A program made the translations under genes and the position numbers. This document shows positions 1-8,290 of a stretch of DNA of 64,000 nucleotides, one piece after another; the first letter of the stretch is position 1; every line of letters starts with the position of its first letter. The stretch is from G963665185 sp049723905. GTDB lineage: Bacteria; Desulfobacterota; Desulfovibrionia; Desulfovibrionales; Desulfovibrionaceae. Below the pieces are notes generated by a model. It searched no databases, was not told the DNA's origin, and saw only the letters and a list, made by a program, of their open reading frames with translations. The stretch spans positions 2,790,001-2,854,000 of the forward strand of contig NZ_JBJKFD010000001.1 in assembly GCF_049723905.1 (NCBI RefSeq). Direction: 5' to 3'.

Positions 1-449
1 AGGGGAAGTTTTTCCCCGGCATAGGAGCAGGTGGCGGTATTGGCCAGATTCAGGCGGCGCAGGTTCTGACGCAGGGTCGCCAGCCGGTCACGCGAGGGCT
101 CGTTGCCCAGCACAAAACCCTCCGGCCCCACCAGCTGGGCCAAAAGGCCGGTCTTGCTGCCAGGGCTGGCGCACATGTCCAGCACCATGGCACCCTGTGG
201 CGGGTCCAGAAGCAGGGGCGGAAGCATGGAGGACTTGTCCTGGATGTAAATCAGGCCGAAACGGGCCGCCAGGCTGTCGCCCAGAGGGGACGGCTCGTCC
301 ACCAATTCCTTGCACCAGGGGGAGATGTCCAGGTTGTTCCAGGTGTAGCCCTGGGCACGCAAAAGGTCCTCCACCGCAGGCAGTTCACCGGGGTCGCAAA
401 CAAAGCGAAAGTATCTGGAAGTGACGTTCTTGGGATTCACACGTTGCAT
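1..449 (-). CDS. RsmB/RsmF-type rRNA m5C methyltransferase (N-terminal part; gene runs off the window)
   Basis: The minus-strand frame opens at ATG 449 and continues past base 1, so about 149 N-terminal residues are visible. The protein begins MQRVNPKNVTSRYF. At about residues 92-107 it carries VLDMCASPGSKTGLLA, the SAM-binding motif I of the NOL1/NOP2/Sun (RsmB/RsmF) family. These enzymes methylate cytosine-5 in ribosomal RNA in the cytoplasm. LLLDPPQGAMVLDM just before the motif is also typical. The catalytic cysteines lie beyond the window. It is divergent from the TRAP operon across a 166-bp gap that must hold both promoters. No strong Shine-Dalgarno is seen, so the exact start is less sure. 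The family is clear; which rRNA position is methylated is not. Confidence 0.85.
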   Translation of the reverse strand, partial: MQRVNPKNVTSRYFRFVCDPGELPAVEDLLRAQGYTWNNLDISPWCKELVDEPSPLGDSLAARFGLIYIQDKSSMLPPLLLDPPQGAMVLDMCASPGSKTGLLAQLVGPEGFVLGNEPSRDRLATLRQNLRRLNLANTATCSYAGEKLP

Positions 450-615
450 CCTGTGTTCAATACAGCTATATCGCAGATGTTTCAGAAATCGAAACACATT
501 TCAAATTTCCGTACAAGGCGATTTTTCCGGCAGATCATGCCGGACGACTACGGCCGCAGCCGTCGAATGGTTCCGAACTGCGGCCCCTACCTGTTTCCGT
601 GCAAGGAGTAAACCC

Positions 616-1656
616 ATGAGACGTCCTTACGCCAGCCGTGCCATGGCGCTGTGTGCCGCAGCGCTTATGCTGTGCGTTTCGCTGCTCGCCACCACAGCCA
701 GGGCCGAATCCGTCACCCTGAGCTATGCCAACTTTCCCCCTGCCATCACCTTTCCCTGCGTCCAGATGGAACGCTGGGCCAAGGAAGTGGAAAAACGCAC
801 CAATGGAAAGGTCAAAATCCAGACCTATCCTGCAAGCACCCTGCTGGGCGCCAAGAACATGTTCCGGGGCGTGGTCAAAGGACAGGCCGACATCGGCTGC
901 ATTTCCATGTCCTACCAGCCAGGCGTCTTCCCCTTCTCCTTTTCCTGCAACCTGCCCGTGGGTTTCACCTCGGCCACGGTTGCCAGCCTGACGCTCTGGG
1001 ACCTGTACCAGAAGTACCAGCCCAAAGAATTTTCCCGCGTCAAGGTGCTTACCATGTTCACCTCCGCACCGTCGCACATCATGTCCAAGACCCCGGTCCG
1101 TAGCCTGGCCGACCTGGAAGGCTACGAAGTCCGCGCCTCGGGCACACTGGCCAAGGTTATGGCCAAGCTGGGCTCCACCCCTGTTGCCATGCCCATGCCC
1201 GAAGTACCGGAAGCCCTGCAAAAGGGCGTCATAGAAGGCTTTGTGACCTCCTTTGAAGTGCTCAAGGACATGAACTTCGCCGAAGGCTGCCGCTACGAAA
1301 CCTACATGGACCTGCCGGTCTATCCCTTTGCCGTCATCATGAACAAGCGGGCCTGGGACGGCCTGGACGACGACGTCAAAAAGGTCATGAATGACCTGGG
1401 ACGCGAACAGGCCCTGTGGACAGGACAGTACATGGACCAGCACGTTATCGAAGCTTTGGACTGGTCCAAGAAGAAGTACGATATCGAGCTGATTCACCTG
1501 TCTCCCGAGCAGTACGCCATAGCCCAGGACAAGATTGCCCCGCTGGTGCAGGAGTGGCAGGAGACCGCCAACAAGGACGGCCTGCCCGCCGAAAAAATCC
1601 TGCTGGACCTCCAGGCGCTCAAGGCCAAGTACGAAAAGGAGTATCCGGTACAATAA
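616..1656 (+). CDS. dctP: TRAP transporter substrate-binding protein, DctP family
   Basis: A 346-residue periplasmic solute receptor for a TRAP (tripartite ATP-independent periplasmic) transporter. The start at 616 follows AAGGAG by 7 bases. An upstream extension of the frame lacks a ribosome site and would spoil the signal peptide. Residues 1-30 form a Sec signal peptide (basic MRRPYASR, hydrophobic core, likely cleavage after TTARA). The mature part fits the DctP family in length and shows the usual layout, with ADIGCISMSY in the first lobe and the hinge region near VRASGTLAKVM. Family ligands are usually C4-dicarboxylates, keto acids or other organic acids; the ligand here cannot be read from sequence. 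The two membrane subunits follow directly. Confidence 0.93.
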   Translation: MRRPYASRAMALCAAALMLCVSLLATTARAESVTLSYANFPPAITFPCVQMERWAKEVEKRTNGKVKIQTYPASTLLGAKNMFRGVVKGQADIGCISMSYQPGVFPFSFSCNLPVGFTSATVASLTLWDLYQKYQPKEFSRVKVLTMFTSAPSHIMSKTPVRSLADLEGYEVRASGTLAKVMAKLGSTPVAMPMPEVPEALQKGVIEGFVTSFEVLKDMNFAEGCRYETYMDLPVYPFAVIMNKRAWDGLDDDVKKVMNDLGREQALWTGQYMDQHVIEALDWSKKKYDIELIHLSPEQYAIAQDKIAPLVQEWQETANKDGLPAEKILLDLQALKAKYEKEYPVQ

Positions 1657-1710
1657 CCGGCTGCCTGCCTTCCTCAACCCGTAATATTTTCGCCGGGCAG
1701 GGATCGCACA

Positions 1711-2232
1711 ATGCGGTCTCTCCCGGCTTCCCACATTATGAGATACCTTGATATTTTACGCATATGGGCCAACCGGGTTCTTGCCCTCCTGGCCGCAGCC
1801 TCGCTTCTGGCCATGGTCTGCCTGGCCTGCGCCAACATCGTGCTGCGCGCCGCGGGCAGTCCCGTTGAAGGGACCTTCGAGCTGATGGGATTTCTGGGCG
1901 CGCTTGTGGCCGGTTTTTCCCTGGGCTACGCCCAGCTTTCCAAAGGACATATCGCAGTCACCATTCTCAAGGGGCTGTTGCCCGCCTGGTTTGAACGCAC
2001 CATGGATATCCTCTGCTCCCTGGCCGGAACGCTCTTCTTTGCTGCGGCGGCCTGGCAGGTGGCGGACGTTGCCGCCTTTATGGTGGAGATGGGCGACCTT
2101 TCGGAAACCCTGCGCTTTGCCTACTACCCGTTCGTCTACGCCGTAAGCGTGGGCTGTGCGGCCATGGGGCTGACCATGGCGGTGGACACATTGCAGATCC
2201 TTTTCAACTGCCAGCCGGAGGAAGCCCGATGA
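1711..2232 (+). CDS. dctQ: TRAP transporter small membrane subunit, DctQ family
   Basis: A 173-residue protein with four hydrophobic segments (about residues 20-45, 53-75, 95-115 and 135-158), the standard DctQ topology. It pairs with DctM to form the sodium-driven TRAP membrane complex. ATG 1711 has AGGGA 7 bases upstream, while ATG 1738 (MRYLDILRIW) lacks a ribosome site but gives a more usual N-terminus, so the start is uncertain by nine residues. Its TGA overlaps the ATG of dctM by 4 bases, which implies translational coupling. It lies 54 bases after dctP in the same operon. Confidence 0.9.
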   Translation: MRSLPASHIMRYLDILRIWANRVLALLAAASLLAMVCLACANIVLRAAGSPVEGTFELMGFLGALVAGFSLGYAQLSKGHIAVTILKGLLPAWFERTMDILCSLAGTLFFAAAAWQVADVAAFMVEMGDLSETLRFAYYPFVYAVSVGCAAMGLTMAVDTLQILFNCQPEEAR

Positions 2233-3530
2233 GCCTTGCAATGGTGGGCCTTACCGGCATTCTTATTCTTCTGCTCGTGCTGTTCCTCGTACGCATGCCC
2301 GTCGGCCTTGCCATGGGCGTGGTTGGGCTGTGCGGGCTGTGGTACGTCAAGGGGCTTCCCGTGGCCCTCGGCCTGCTGGGCGACGAGGTCTGGGGAGTGT
2401 TCAGCTCCTACGGGCTGACCGTCATCCCGCTGTTCATCCTCATGGGGCAGGTCTGTTTCTACGCCGGGGTGAACAAACGATTGTACGGCGCGGCCTATGT
2501 GTGGATGGGCCCCATACGCGGCGGCATTGCCATGGCCACGGTTCTGGCCTGCGCCGGATTCTCGGCCATCAGCGGTTCCAACTCGGCCACTGCCGCCACC
2601 ATGAGCACCGTGGCCCTGCCGGAAATGAAAAAATACCGCTACAGCTCCATCCTCAGCACCGGGTCCGTGGCAGCCGGGGCAACGCTCGGCGTGGTCATCC
2701 CGCCCAGCGTGGTGCTCATCATCATCGGCCTGCAGACCGGCGTTTCCATCGGCAAGCTGTTCATGGGCGGCGTCATTCCGGGCATCCTGCTCACCGGCCT
2801 GTTCATGGCCACCATCTGGTACCTGTGCAAAGTACACCCCACCTGGGGGCCTGCCGGTCCCAGAACCACCTGGAGGGAAAAAATCGCTTCCCTGTCCGGT
2901 TCCCTGGAAATGCTGCTCCTGTTCGCCCTGGTCATGGGCGGGCTGTTCGCCGGGTTCTTTACCCCAAGTGAAGCGGGCGCTGCAGGTGCCGGGCTTTCCA
3001 TCCTGCTTTCCACCATGCGCCGCCGCCTTTCCATGAGCGACCTGCACAAGGCACTCATGGATACATTGCGCGTTTCCAGCATGATCATGGTCATCGTGCT
3101 CGGCGCGGTTATTTTCGGGCGCTTCCTGGCCGTAACGCGGCTGCCTTTCGAAGTTGCCCAGTGGACTGCCGGACTGAGCCTGCCGGGTTGGGCCATAATC
3201 CTCATGATCTGCGCCATCTACGCCGTGGGCGGCGCCATCATGGACGCCCTGGCCCTGCTGCTCATCACCATTCCCATTTTCTTTCCCGTGGCACAGGGGC
3301 TGGGGTACGATCCCCTCTGGTTCGGCGTGCTCATCACCGTGGTGACAACGCTCGGAGCCATCACCCCGCCCGTGGGCGTCAGCACCTTCATTGTGGCATC
3401 CATGGCAACGGGCGTGCCGCTCTCGGATGTATTCCGGGGCGTCTCCTACTTCACCTTTGCTTTCATTGCCTGCGTGTTGCTGATGATGATCTTTCCCGGC
3501 CTTGTCCTCTGGCTGCCAGGATTGATGTAG
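2229..3530 (+). CDS. dctM: TRAP transporter large permease, DctM family
   Basis: A 433-residue polytopic inner-membrane protein of the DctM/IT superfamily, the subunit that moves substrate with Na+. Length and hydrophobic pattern (11-12 segments) match the family. Family-typical stretches are visible, such as FSAISGSNSATAATM near residue 114 and AITPPVGVSTFIV near residue 377. The start overlaps the dctQ stop (ATGA). With dctP and dctQ it makes a complete TRAP system for an unidentified organic acid. The operon apparently ends here or continues into the pseudouridine synthase gene 26 bases downstream, which has its own Shine-Dalgarno. Confidence 0.94.
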   Translation: MSLAMVGLTGILILLLVLFLVRMPVGLAMGVVGLCGLWYVKGLPVALGLLGDEVWGVFSSYGLTVIPLFILMGQVCFYAGVNKRLYGAAYVWMGPIRGGIAMATVLACAGFSAISGSNSATAATMSTVALPEMKKYRYSSILSTGSVAAGATLGVVIPPSVVLIIIGLQTGVSIGKLFMGGVIPGILLTGLFMATIWYLCKVHPTWGPAGPRTTWREKIASLSGSLEMLLLFALVMGGLFAGFFTPSEAGAAGAGLSILLSTMRRRLSMSDLHKALMDTLRVSSMIMVIVLGAVIFGRFLAVTRLPFEVAQWTAGLSLPGWAIILMICAIYAVGGAIMDALALLLITIPIFFPVAQGLGYDPLWFGVLITVVTTLGAITPPVGVSTFIVASMATGVPLSDVFRGVSYFTFAFIACVLLMMIFPGLVLWLPGLM

Positions 3531-3556
3531 CTTCCCGCCCTGCAAAGGACTTTGCC

Positions 3557-4492
3557 ATGCCAGCCAGCCACGTCACCGTCACCAGAGCCGAAGCAGGCCA
3601 GAAACTGGTCCGCTTTCTGGAACGCCGCCTGCCCGGAATTCCGCGCTCCGCAATGATGCGCTGGATTCGTACCGGGCAGGTGCGTTTGGACGGCAAGCGC
3701 AGCAAGCCTTTTGCCCTTGTCCGGGAAGGCCAGGACGTGCGCATTCCCCCGCACGGCGAGGGGGAGAGTGCGTCCACAAAACCCACGGCCCCAACCAACG
3801 GCACCGCCAGCCTGGACATCATCCACAAGGACCAGGACCTGCTGGTTGTGAACAAACCCGCCGGTCTGCCCGTACAGCCCGGTACAGGCCATGACGACAG
3901 CGTGGTCACCCGGCTGCGCGGTATGTTCGCCAGAGAAGTCTTTGTGCCCGCCCCAGCGCACCGGCTGGACCGCGACACCACGGGCGTACTCCTTGTCGGA
4001 GCCTCGCACGCCGCGCTCAAACAACTGAGCCAGGGCTTTGCCCAGGGCCGGATACACAAGACCTATCTGGCCTGGGTGCAGGACAGCTGGCCCCACAGCC
4101 ATGAGATACTTCTGCAAGATTCTCTGCAAAAACAGGGAATTACCGGACGGGAACGGGTTACAACAGGCAGCGGAAGGACCGCCCTGGCCAAGGTTCGGCC
4201 AGCCGGAACAGGCGGCAGAGCAAACCAATCAGCCGACATTCCTCACCCCCTGTTGCCAGCCACTCTGTTGCAGATACAACTGCTTACGGGGCGCACCCAT
4301 CAGATCCGCGTCCAGCTCTCCTCGCGCGGCTTTCCCCTGCTGGGCGACGGCAAATACAACGGCCCCACCGACTATCCGGATAAGCAGGGCCTGTTGCTGC
4401 ATGCCTGGCGGGTCGATCTGCCGGACGGGCGGACCATTACGGCCACTCCCCCCTGGAAAGGCCGCTGGAATGCCCTGCCCTACCTGGACTGA
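3557..4492 (+). CDS. RluA/RluC-family rRNA pseudouridine synthase
   Basis: A 311-residue enzyme that isomerises specific uridines in rRNA to pseudouridine. An S4-like RNA-binding region lies at about residues 10-65 (RFLERRLPGIPRSAMMRWIR). The catalytic RluA-type domain follows, with HRLDRDTTGVLL at residues 135-146; Asp138 is the expected nucleophile. LLTGRTHQIRVQL near residue 255 is the second family signature. The start at 3557 is set by AAAGGA 7 bases upstream; the longer frame upstream overlaps dctM and is not used. Residues 65-85 and a serine/glycine-rich insertion near 205-225 look like flexible linkers. Which of RluC or RluD it corresponds to cannot be decided here. Confidence 0.9.
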   Translation: MPASHVTVTRAEAGQKLVRFLERRLPGIPRSAMMRWIRTGQVRLDGKRSKPFALVREGQDVRIPPHGEGESASTKPTAPTNGTASLDIIHKDQDLLVVNKPAGLPVQPGTGHDDSVVTRLRGMFAREVFVPAPAHRLDRDTTGVLLVGASHAALKQLSQGFAQGRIHKTYLAWVQDSWPHSHEILLQDSLQKQGITGRERVTTGSGRTALAKVRPAGTGGRANQSADIPHPLLPATLLQIQLLTGRTHQIRVQLSSRGFPLLGDGKYNGPTDYPDKQGLLLHAWRVDLPDGRTITATPPWKGRWNALPYLD

Positions 4493-4718
4493 CCCGTCCC
4501 CCCGATCTCCGTCGCCCTGCATTTCTCCTGCAGGCTGCAAATTTTCGCCACCCCATGCCCGACGTTCACATCTCCTTTTTTTCACATTCATCATTGACTC
4601 ACTTTCCGAACAGATAATATGCTTTCAACGTATTCTCCGGTGGTCGCATCAAACATCCAAGTGTTGCCCACGGCCGCCGCATTGACGATCAAAACGAGAA
4701 ACAACATTGGGGGATTAC

Positions 4719-5714
4719 ATGAAATTTCTTTGCTTGCTGGCCTTTGTTATGTTTGCCGTGTGCGGTGTGCTGCCCGCAGTTGCCGCCGAACCTGTAAAAC
4801 AGGACATTGAAAAGGCCGTTCCGCCCTGTCCCGACTATTCGCAGGACAATGCCTGGGCCAGCCGCCCAACCACAATCGACAAGCCCGTGGACGTCTTCTA
4901 CGTCTACCCCACCATCTATCCCGAGCCGTTCCCCAAAAACATGGATATCCGCAACCAGGAAGTGCGGGACCGCGTCATCCACCTGCTCTATGCCCAGGCA
5001 GGCGTGTACTCGCCCACCTGCAACCTGTTCGCCCCGTTCTACCGGCAGGTTTCCTTCACCGTGCTGGACCCGAAAAAAGATACCTTTCACGACCCGTATT
5101 TCCGCATCGGTGCGGACGACGTGCACCGGGCCTTCGACTACTACCTGCGCCACATCAACCCGGACCGCCCCTTTATTCTGGCAGGCGACAGCCAGGGATC
5201 GGTCGTACTGGTGGACCTGCTGCGCCGCCGCTTTTTCGACCCGCAACTGCAAAAGCGCCTGGTGGCCGCCTATGTCATCGGCTATTCCATTGTGCCTGAA
5301 GACCTCAAAAACTACCCCTGGTTCAAGATAGCCCAAAAGGCGGACGATACAGGCGTCATCATCACCTACAACACACAGGGCCCCGGCGCGACCGGCTCCC
5401 CGGTGCTGCGTCCCGGCGCAGCCTGCGTAAACCCGCTGACGTGGTCCACAAGCACCGCCCCGGCAGACAAGTCCCTGAACCTGGGCGCGGTGTTTTATGA
5501 CGACGTCAAAAACGTCATTGTACGCGAAGTGCCTCATTATTGCGGAGCACAGATAGATGCCAAAACCGGCGCACTCGTCACCACCCCGCCGGACAAGCTC
5601 CCCCTGGGAAGTTTTCCGGACGGCGTGTACCACAAGTACGACTACGCCTTCTGGTACCGTAACCTGGAAAAAAACGTTGCCGACCGGGTCAACGCCTATC
5701 TGAAAAAGAACTAG
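4719..5714 (+). CDS. DUF3089 alpha/beta-hydrolase-like secreted protein (copy 1)
   Basis: A 331-residue protein of the DUF3089 family. ATG 4719 is preceded by GGGGGA. Residues 1-23 are a Sec signal peptide (cleavage near AVAA), so the product is exported. FILAGDSQGS places Ser158 in a G-x-S-x-G nucleophile elbow, and the C-terminal YHKYDYAFWY contains a His suited to a catalytic triad; both point to an alpha/beta-hydrolase fold. The substrate is unknown. The next gene encodes a lipoprotein of the same family with shared blocks (VDVF, NPLTW/NPLSW, the Y-D-Y tail), so the pair arose by tandem duplication. Confidence 0.82.
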   Translation: MKFLCLLAFVMFAVCGVLPAVAAEPVKQDIEKAVPPCPDYSQDNAWASRPTTIDKPVDVFYVYPTIYPEPFPKNMDIRNQEVRDRVIHLLYAQAGVYSPTCNLFAPFYRQVSFTVLDPKKDTFHDPYFRIGADDVHRAFDYYLRHINPDRPFILAGDSQGSVVLVDLLRRRFFDPQLQKRLVAAYVIGYSIVPEDLKNYPWFKIAQKADDTGVIITYNTQGPGATGSPVLRPGAACVNPLTWSTSTAPADKSLNLGAVFYDDVKNVIVREVPHYCGAQIDAKTGALVTTPPDKLPLGSFPDGVYHKYDYAFWYRNLEKNVADRVNAYLKKN

Positions 5715-5737
5715 GGCTTCAGCCCTCCCGACCATGC

Positions 5738-5779
5738 CGCCGCGCGGTTTCCTGTCTGTGAACAGGCAGCCGCGCGGCG
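5738..5779 (+). terminator. strong hairpin between the two DUF3089 genes
   Basis: Arms CGCCGCGCGG (5738-5747) and CCGCGCGGCG (5770-5779) pair perfectly, and inner CCTGT/ACAGG extends the stem. Only TTC follows rather than a T-run, so it may be a weak terminator or an mRNA-stabilising or processing hairpin that sets different levels for the two genes. Confidence 0.5.
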
Positions 5780-5814
5780 TTCAAACAACCTTCCCCCCCG
5801 CATAAGGACACCCC

Positions 5815-6840
5815 ATGGACAAACGGTTTTCCCACATCCTGCGCATTGCTTCGGCCCTGCTCCTCCTTGTTTTGCTGGCCGGATGCCAGCAAAGCGTCCA
5901 CAGGACCGTTACGTATCACTCCGAGACCGCAAGCAGCATCGTCACCACGGACTACTCCCGGCCCGACCGCTGGGCCATACAAGCCCAAAACATCACCCAT
6001 CCTGTGGATGTCTTTTTCGTGCACCCTACAACCTACGGGCCACCATCCAACGGCAAGCTCAATGCCGACCTGGACGACGCCAAACTCAACGCCCTGACCG
6101 ACCGCATGGCCGTGCGCTGGATGACTGCCGCCTTCAGCGACCATTGCAACGTGTTTGCGCCGCGCTACCGGCAGATGAACATTGAAGTGCTGGCCATGAG
6201 CGAACAGGACCGGGCGCGCTATCTGGAAGTCGCCATCCGCGACGTACAGGCCGCGTTCGCCTATTATCTAGAACATCTCAACCAGGGGCGTCCCTTCATC
6301 CTGGCAAGCCACAGCCAAGGCTCCAACGTGCTGCTGGACGTGTTGCTGCGCCACCCCAACATGCTGGACAAGAGCAAGCTGGTGGCCGCCTACATGCCGG
6401 GCTGGACCTTTACCGCCGCCAACCGCAACGCCCTTGGGCTGCACCTGGGCACTGCCCCGGACCAGACCGGGGTACTCCTCACCTGGAACACGGTCGGCCC
6501 CGACGGCAAGTCCCCCACAGTAAGCAAGGGCGCAACCTGCGTGAACCCGCTCTCCTGGACAACAAACACCAAAGAAGTCCCGACCTCGGCCAACAAAGGC
6601 GCACGCATCTACATGGAATCGGGCAATCCGCTGACCATTGACCACTTTACCGCAGCCCGCATTGCCGACCAGAACGGTCAGCAGGTGTTGGAAATTCCCA
6701 CGCCCAAGCCCGACGTGCTCAAGCAATTGAACATGTCCATGGGACCGGAAGTGTATCACCGCTACGACTACGACTTCTTTTTCAACAACATCCGGGACAA
6801 TGTGGCCACGCGCTGTGCGGCCTATCTGAAAGGGGAGTAA
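5815..6840 (+). CDS. DUF3089 alpha/beta-hydrolase-like lipoprotein (copy 2)
   Basis: A 341-residue homologue of the preceding gene, but with a lipoprotein signal peptide: LLAGC places the lipidated Cys at residue 24, so it is membrane-anchored rather than free. The nucleophile elbow reads ASHSQGS with Ser168; the first glycine of G-x-S-x-G is replaced by Ser, which is tolerated in several hydrolase families. CNVFAPRYRQ, VNPLSW and the C-terminal YHRYDYDFFF match blocks of copy 1. ATAAGGA lies 8 bases before the ATG. A free and an anchored copy in tandem suggests related roles at the envelope. The substrate is not known. Confidence 0.8.
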   Translation: MDKRFSHILRIASALLLLVLLAGCQQSVHRTVTYHSETASSIVTTDYSRPDRWAIQAQNITHPVDVFFVHPTTYGPPSNGKLNADLDDAKLNALTDRMAVRWMTAAFSDHCNVFAPRYRQMNIEVLAMSEQDRARYLEVAIRDVQAAFAYYLEHLNQGRPFILASHSQGSNVLLDVLLRHPNMLDKSKLVAAYMPGWTFTAANRNALGLHLGTAPDQTGVLLTWNTVGPDGKSPTVSKGATCVNPLSWTTNTKEVPTSANKGARIYMESGNPLTIDHFTAARIADQNGQQVLEIPTPKPDVLKQLNMSMGPEVYHRYDYDFFFNNIRDNVATRCAAYLKGE

Positions 6841-6860
6841 AAGCGACAGCTTGGAAGGGC

Positions 6861-6984
6861 AGGCTGTTCAAAAAGGTCTGGATGCGAGGCACCAGGGAAA
6901 TTCAACCGCGAAGTGTACTCTTATGTACACGAGTGGCTTGAATTTTCCGCAGTAACGGAGCAGACGGACTTTTTTCAACAGCCT
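6861..6984. repeat. palindromic repeat P, copy 1
   Basis: Imperfect palindrome of about 124 bp starting 20 bases after the upstream stop codon. The outer arms AGGCTGTTCAAAAAGG and CTTTTTTCAACAGCCT pair. The centre has GTGTAC...GTACAC around CTTAT. It belongs to the window-wide family described in the findings and has no coding capacity. Confidence 0.85.
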
Positions 6985-6990
6985 GAAGGA

Positions 6991-7100
6991 TATGGGGGCG
7001 CTGCCCCCCATCCCCCCGCCAGGAGGCTACGGCCTCCTGGACCTGCGATTTTGCTTTTCCCCGCGCTGAAGCAGCGCTGGAAAAAGCAACAGGCCAGAAT
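6991..7100 (-). repeat. GC-rich hairpin repeat S, copy 1 (inverted relative to the copies near 9-10 kb)
   Basis: Contains GGGGGCGCTGCCCCCC, then GCCAGGAGGC...GCCTCCTGG, then GCGCTGAAGCAGCGC. The whole block of about 110 bp recurs in inverted orientation at 9703-9807, and shorter parts recur at 9161-9216 and 9975-10031. It lies directly beside P copy 1. Confidence 0.8.
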
Positions 7101-7178
7101 AAATTATATGTAGAAGTCTGCTAACGGACTTCTTTCATTAGCCCCAAAAACAAAGGTTCATCTACCAATTCCGGGAAA

Positions 7179-7301
7179 GGCGGCTCAAAAAGGTGCGAGA
7201 GCAAGGCGCCAGAAAAATTGATTCGCGCCGTGTACTCTTAATGTACACAAGCGATATCAATTTTTCGCAGCAACGCCGCTATCGTGCCTTTTTCAGCCGC
7301 C
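7179..7301. repeat. palindromic repeat P, copy 2
   Basis: Outer arms GGCGGCTCAAAAAGG and CCTTTTTCAGCCGCC pair; the core is GTGTACTCTTAATGTACAC. It ends 8 bases before the stop codon of the small minus-strand gene, so it lies in that gene's 3' flank. The 7101-7178 stretch between the repeats shows nothing else. Confidence 0.85.
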
Positions 7302-7308
7302 TTATAGA

Positions 7309-7545
7309 TTAAAGGTACTGCCAGACCTTGCCGATCTCCGTCTCCATAACCACAACAGCACAAAGATCACTGCATGCGATTTTGACAACCTCGGCCCGGA
7401 AGTTATCCTCGCCCTTGCTCTTGTTGTAGTCGTCCATAATCGCAATGGAATCGTCAAGGCTGCGTGTAAGGGGAGAACTGCCGTCGTTCGACCGGGGATG
7501 GTAGCCTATATAAATTGTTTCGAGCTTTTCCTGTTCCTTGTCCAT
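7309..7545 (-). CDS. small hypothetical protein (78 residues)
   Basis: A 78-residue acidic protein, beginning MDKEQEKLETIYIGY, with no signal peptide or membrane segment. A strong AGGAGG with 6-base spacing precedes the ATG, which supports real translation. Predicted composition is mixed alpha/beta. It is not recognised as a member of any family. It stands alone on the minus strand between P copy 2 and the fliJ promoter region, so context gives no clue to function. Confidence 0.6.
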   Translation of the reverse strand: MDKEQEKLETIYIGYHPRSNDGSSPLTRSLDDSIAIMDDYNKSKGEDNFRAEVVKIACSDLCAVVVMETEIGKVWQYL

Positions 7546-7846
7546 TCCTGTCCTCCTGTGGTTCAGGGGACTGTCTTAGATTTGGACAAGTTTATCAACC
7601 GTCAGTTGAACCACAGTAGAGATATGAGAGCGTAAGGCTGATTTTCCTTTGTTAAAACAAAGCAGAAAATAGCAACGGATTTGCCCTGTAATAACGGCCC
7701 ACCAAGCGGAAATGTGCAGTAACGCAGCTAACAGACCTTTTTCACCAATCCGCCCTTCCCCTCCGGCCCATTTTTTGCTCTACTTGCCATGAGTATAATC
7801 AGCAGGGTCGGATTTCCGACACGCCAACAGCAAAAGACAGGAAGCC
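7546..7846. other. intergenic region upstream of fliJ with a P-repeat remnant
   Basis: No gene seen. GCAGTAACGCAGCTAACAG followed by ACCTTTTTCACC at about 7710-7745 matches the right-hand half of the P repeat without its partner arm, so it looks like a decayed copy. Promoters for the two divergent genes must lie here, but none is clear. Confidence 0.5.
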
Positions 7847-8290
7847 ATGCCCAAGCCGTTTGTTTTCAAACTCCAGAAAATCCTGGAATACCGCCACCAG
7901 CTCGAAGAGCAGGCCATGATGGCTCTGGCCAAGGCGCGCCAGCAATACCAGGAATATAAAGAACATCTGGACAGATTGCGCGGGCGGCTGGAACAACACG
8001 AGGCGTCCTATTTCAGCAAACCGGACATGACTACGGCGGACCTGTGGCTGTGGCGGAACTTCAAGGAACGGCTTTTGCAGGATATCGCGCATGCCGAGCT
8101 TCAGCTCAACCAATTGGCAAACAAGGTCGAGCGAGCCCGCGAAGAGGCCGTAGCCAAGGCCAAGGACCGAAAGCTCCTGGAAAAACTCAAGACCAATCAG
8201 GCGGAAGCATATGTCAAGGAAGAACTCCTTAAAGAGCAGAAGAACTACGACGAAATGTCAACCATCCTCTACGAAAACCCGAATCTCTAG
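7847..8290 (+). CDS. fliJ: flagellar export protein FliJ
   Basis: A 147-residue, almost entirely alpha-helical coiled-coil protein starting KPFVFKLQKILEYRHQLEE, the typical N-terminus of FliJ. FliJ is the soluble stalk-like component of the flagellar type III export gate; it contacts the FliI ATPase ring and FlhA and helps escort chaperones. AGACAGGA lies before the ATG. The gene is isolated from a main flagellar cluster but is followed directly by motE, a usual partner in this group. Confidence 0.88.
   Translation: MPKPFVFKLQKILEYRHQLEEQAMMALAKARQQYQEYKEHLDRLRGRLEQHEASYFSKPDMTTADLWLWRNFKERLLQDIAHAELQLNQLANKVERAREEAVAKAKDRKLLEKLKTNQAEAYVKEELLKEQKNYDEMSTILYENPNL

Noticed and set aside
535..1734. 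A 399-codon minus-strand open frame
   Set aside because: Antisense to the dctP gene, which has a signal peptide, ribosome site and family motifs.
2136..3545. A 469-codon minus-strand open frame rich in His, Gln and Gly
   Set aside because: Antisense shadow of dctM.
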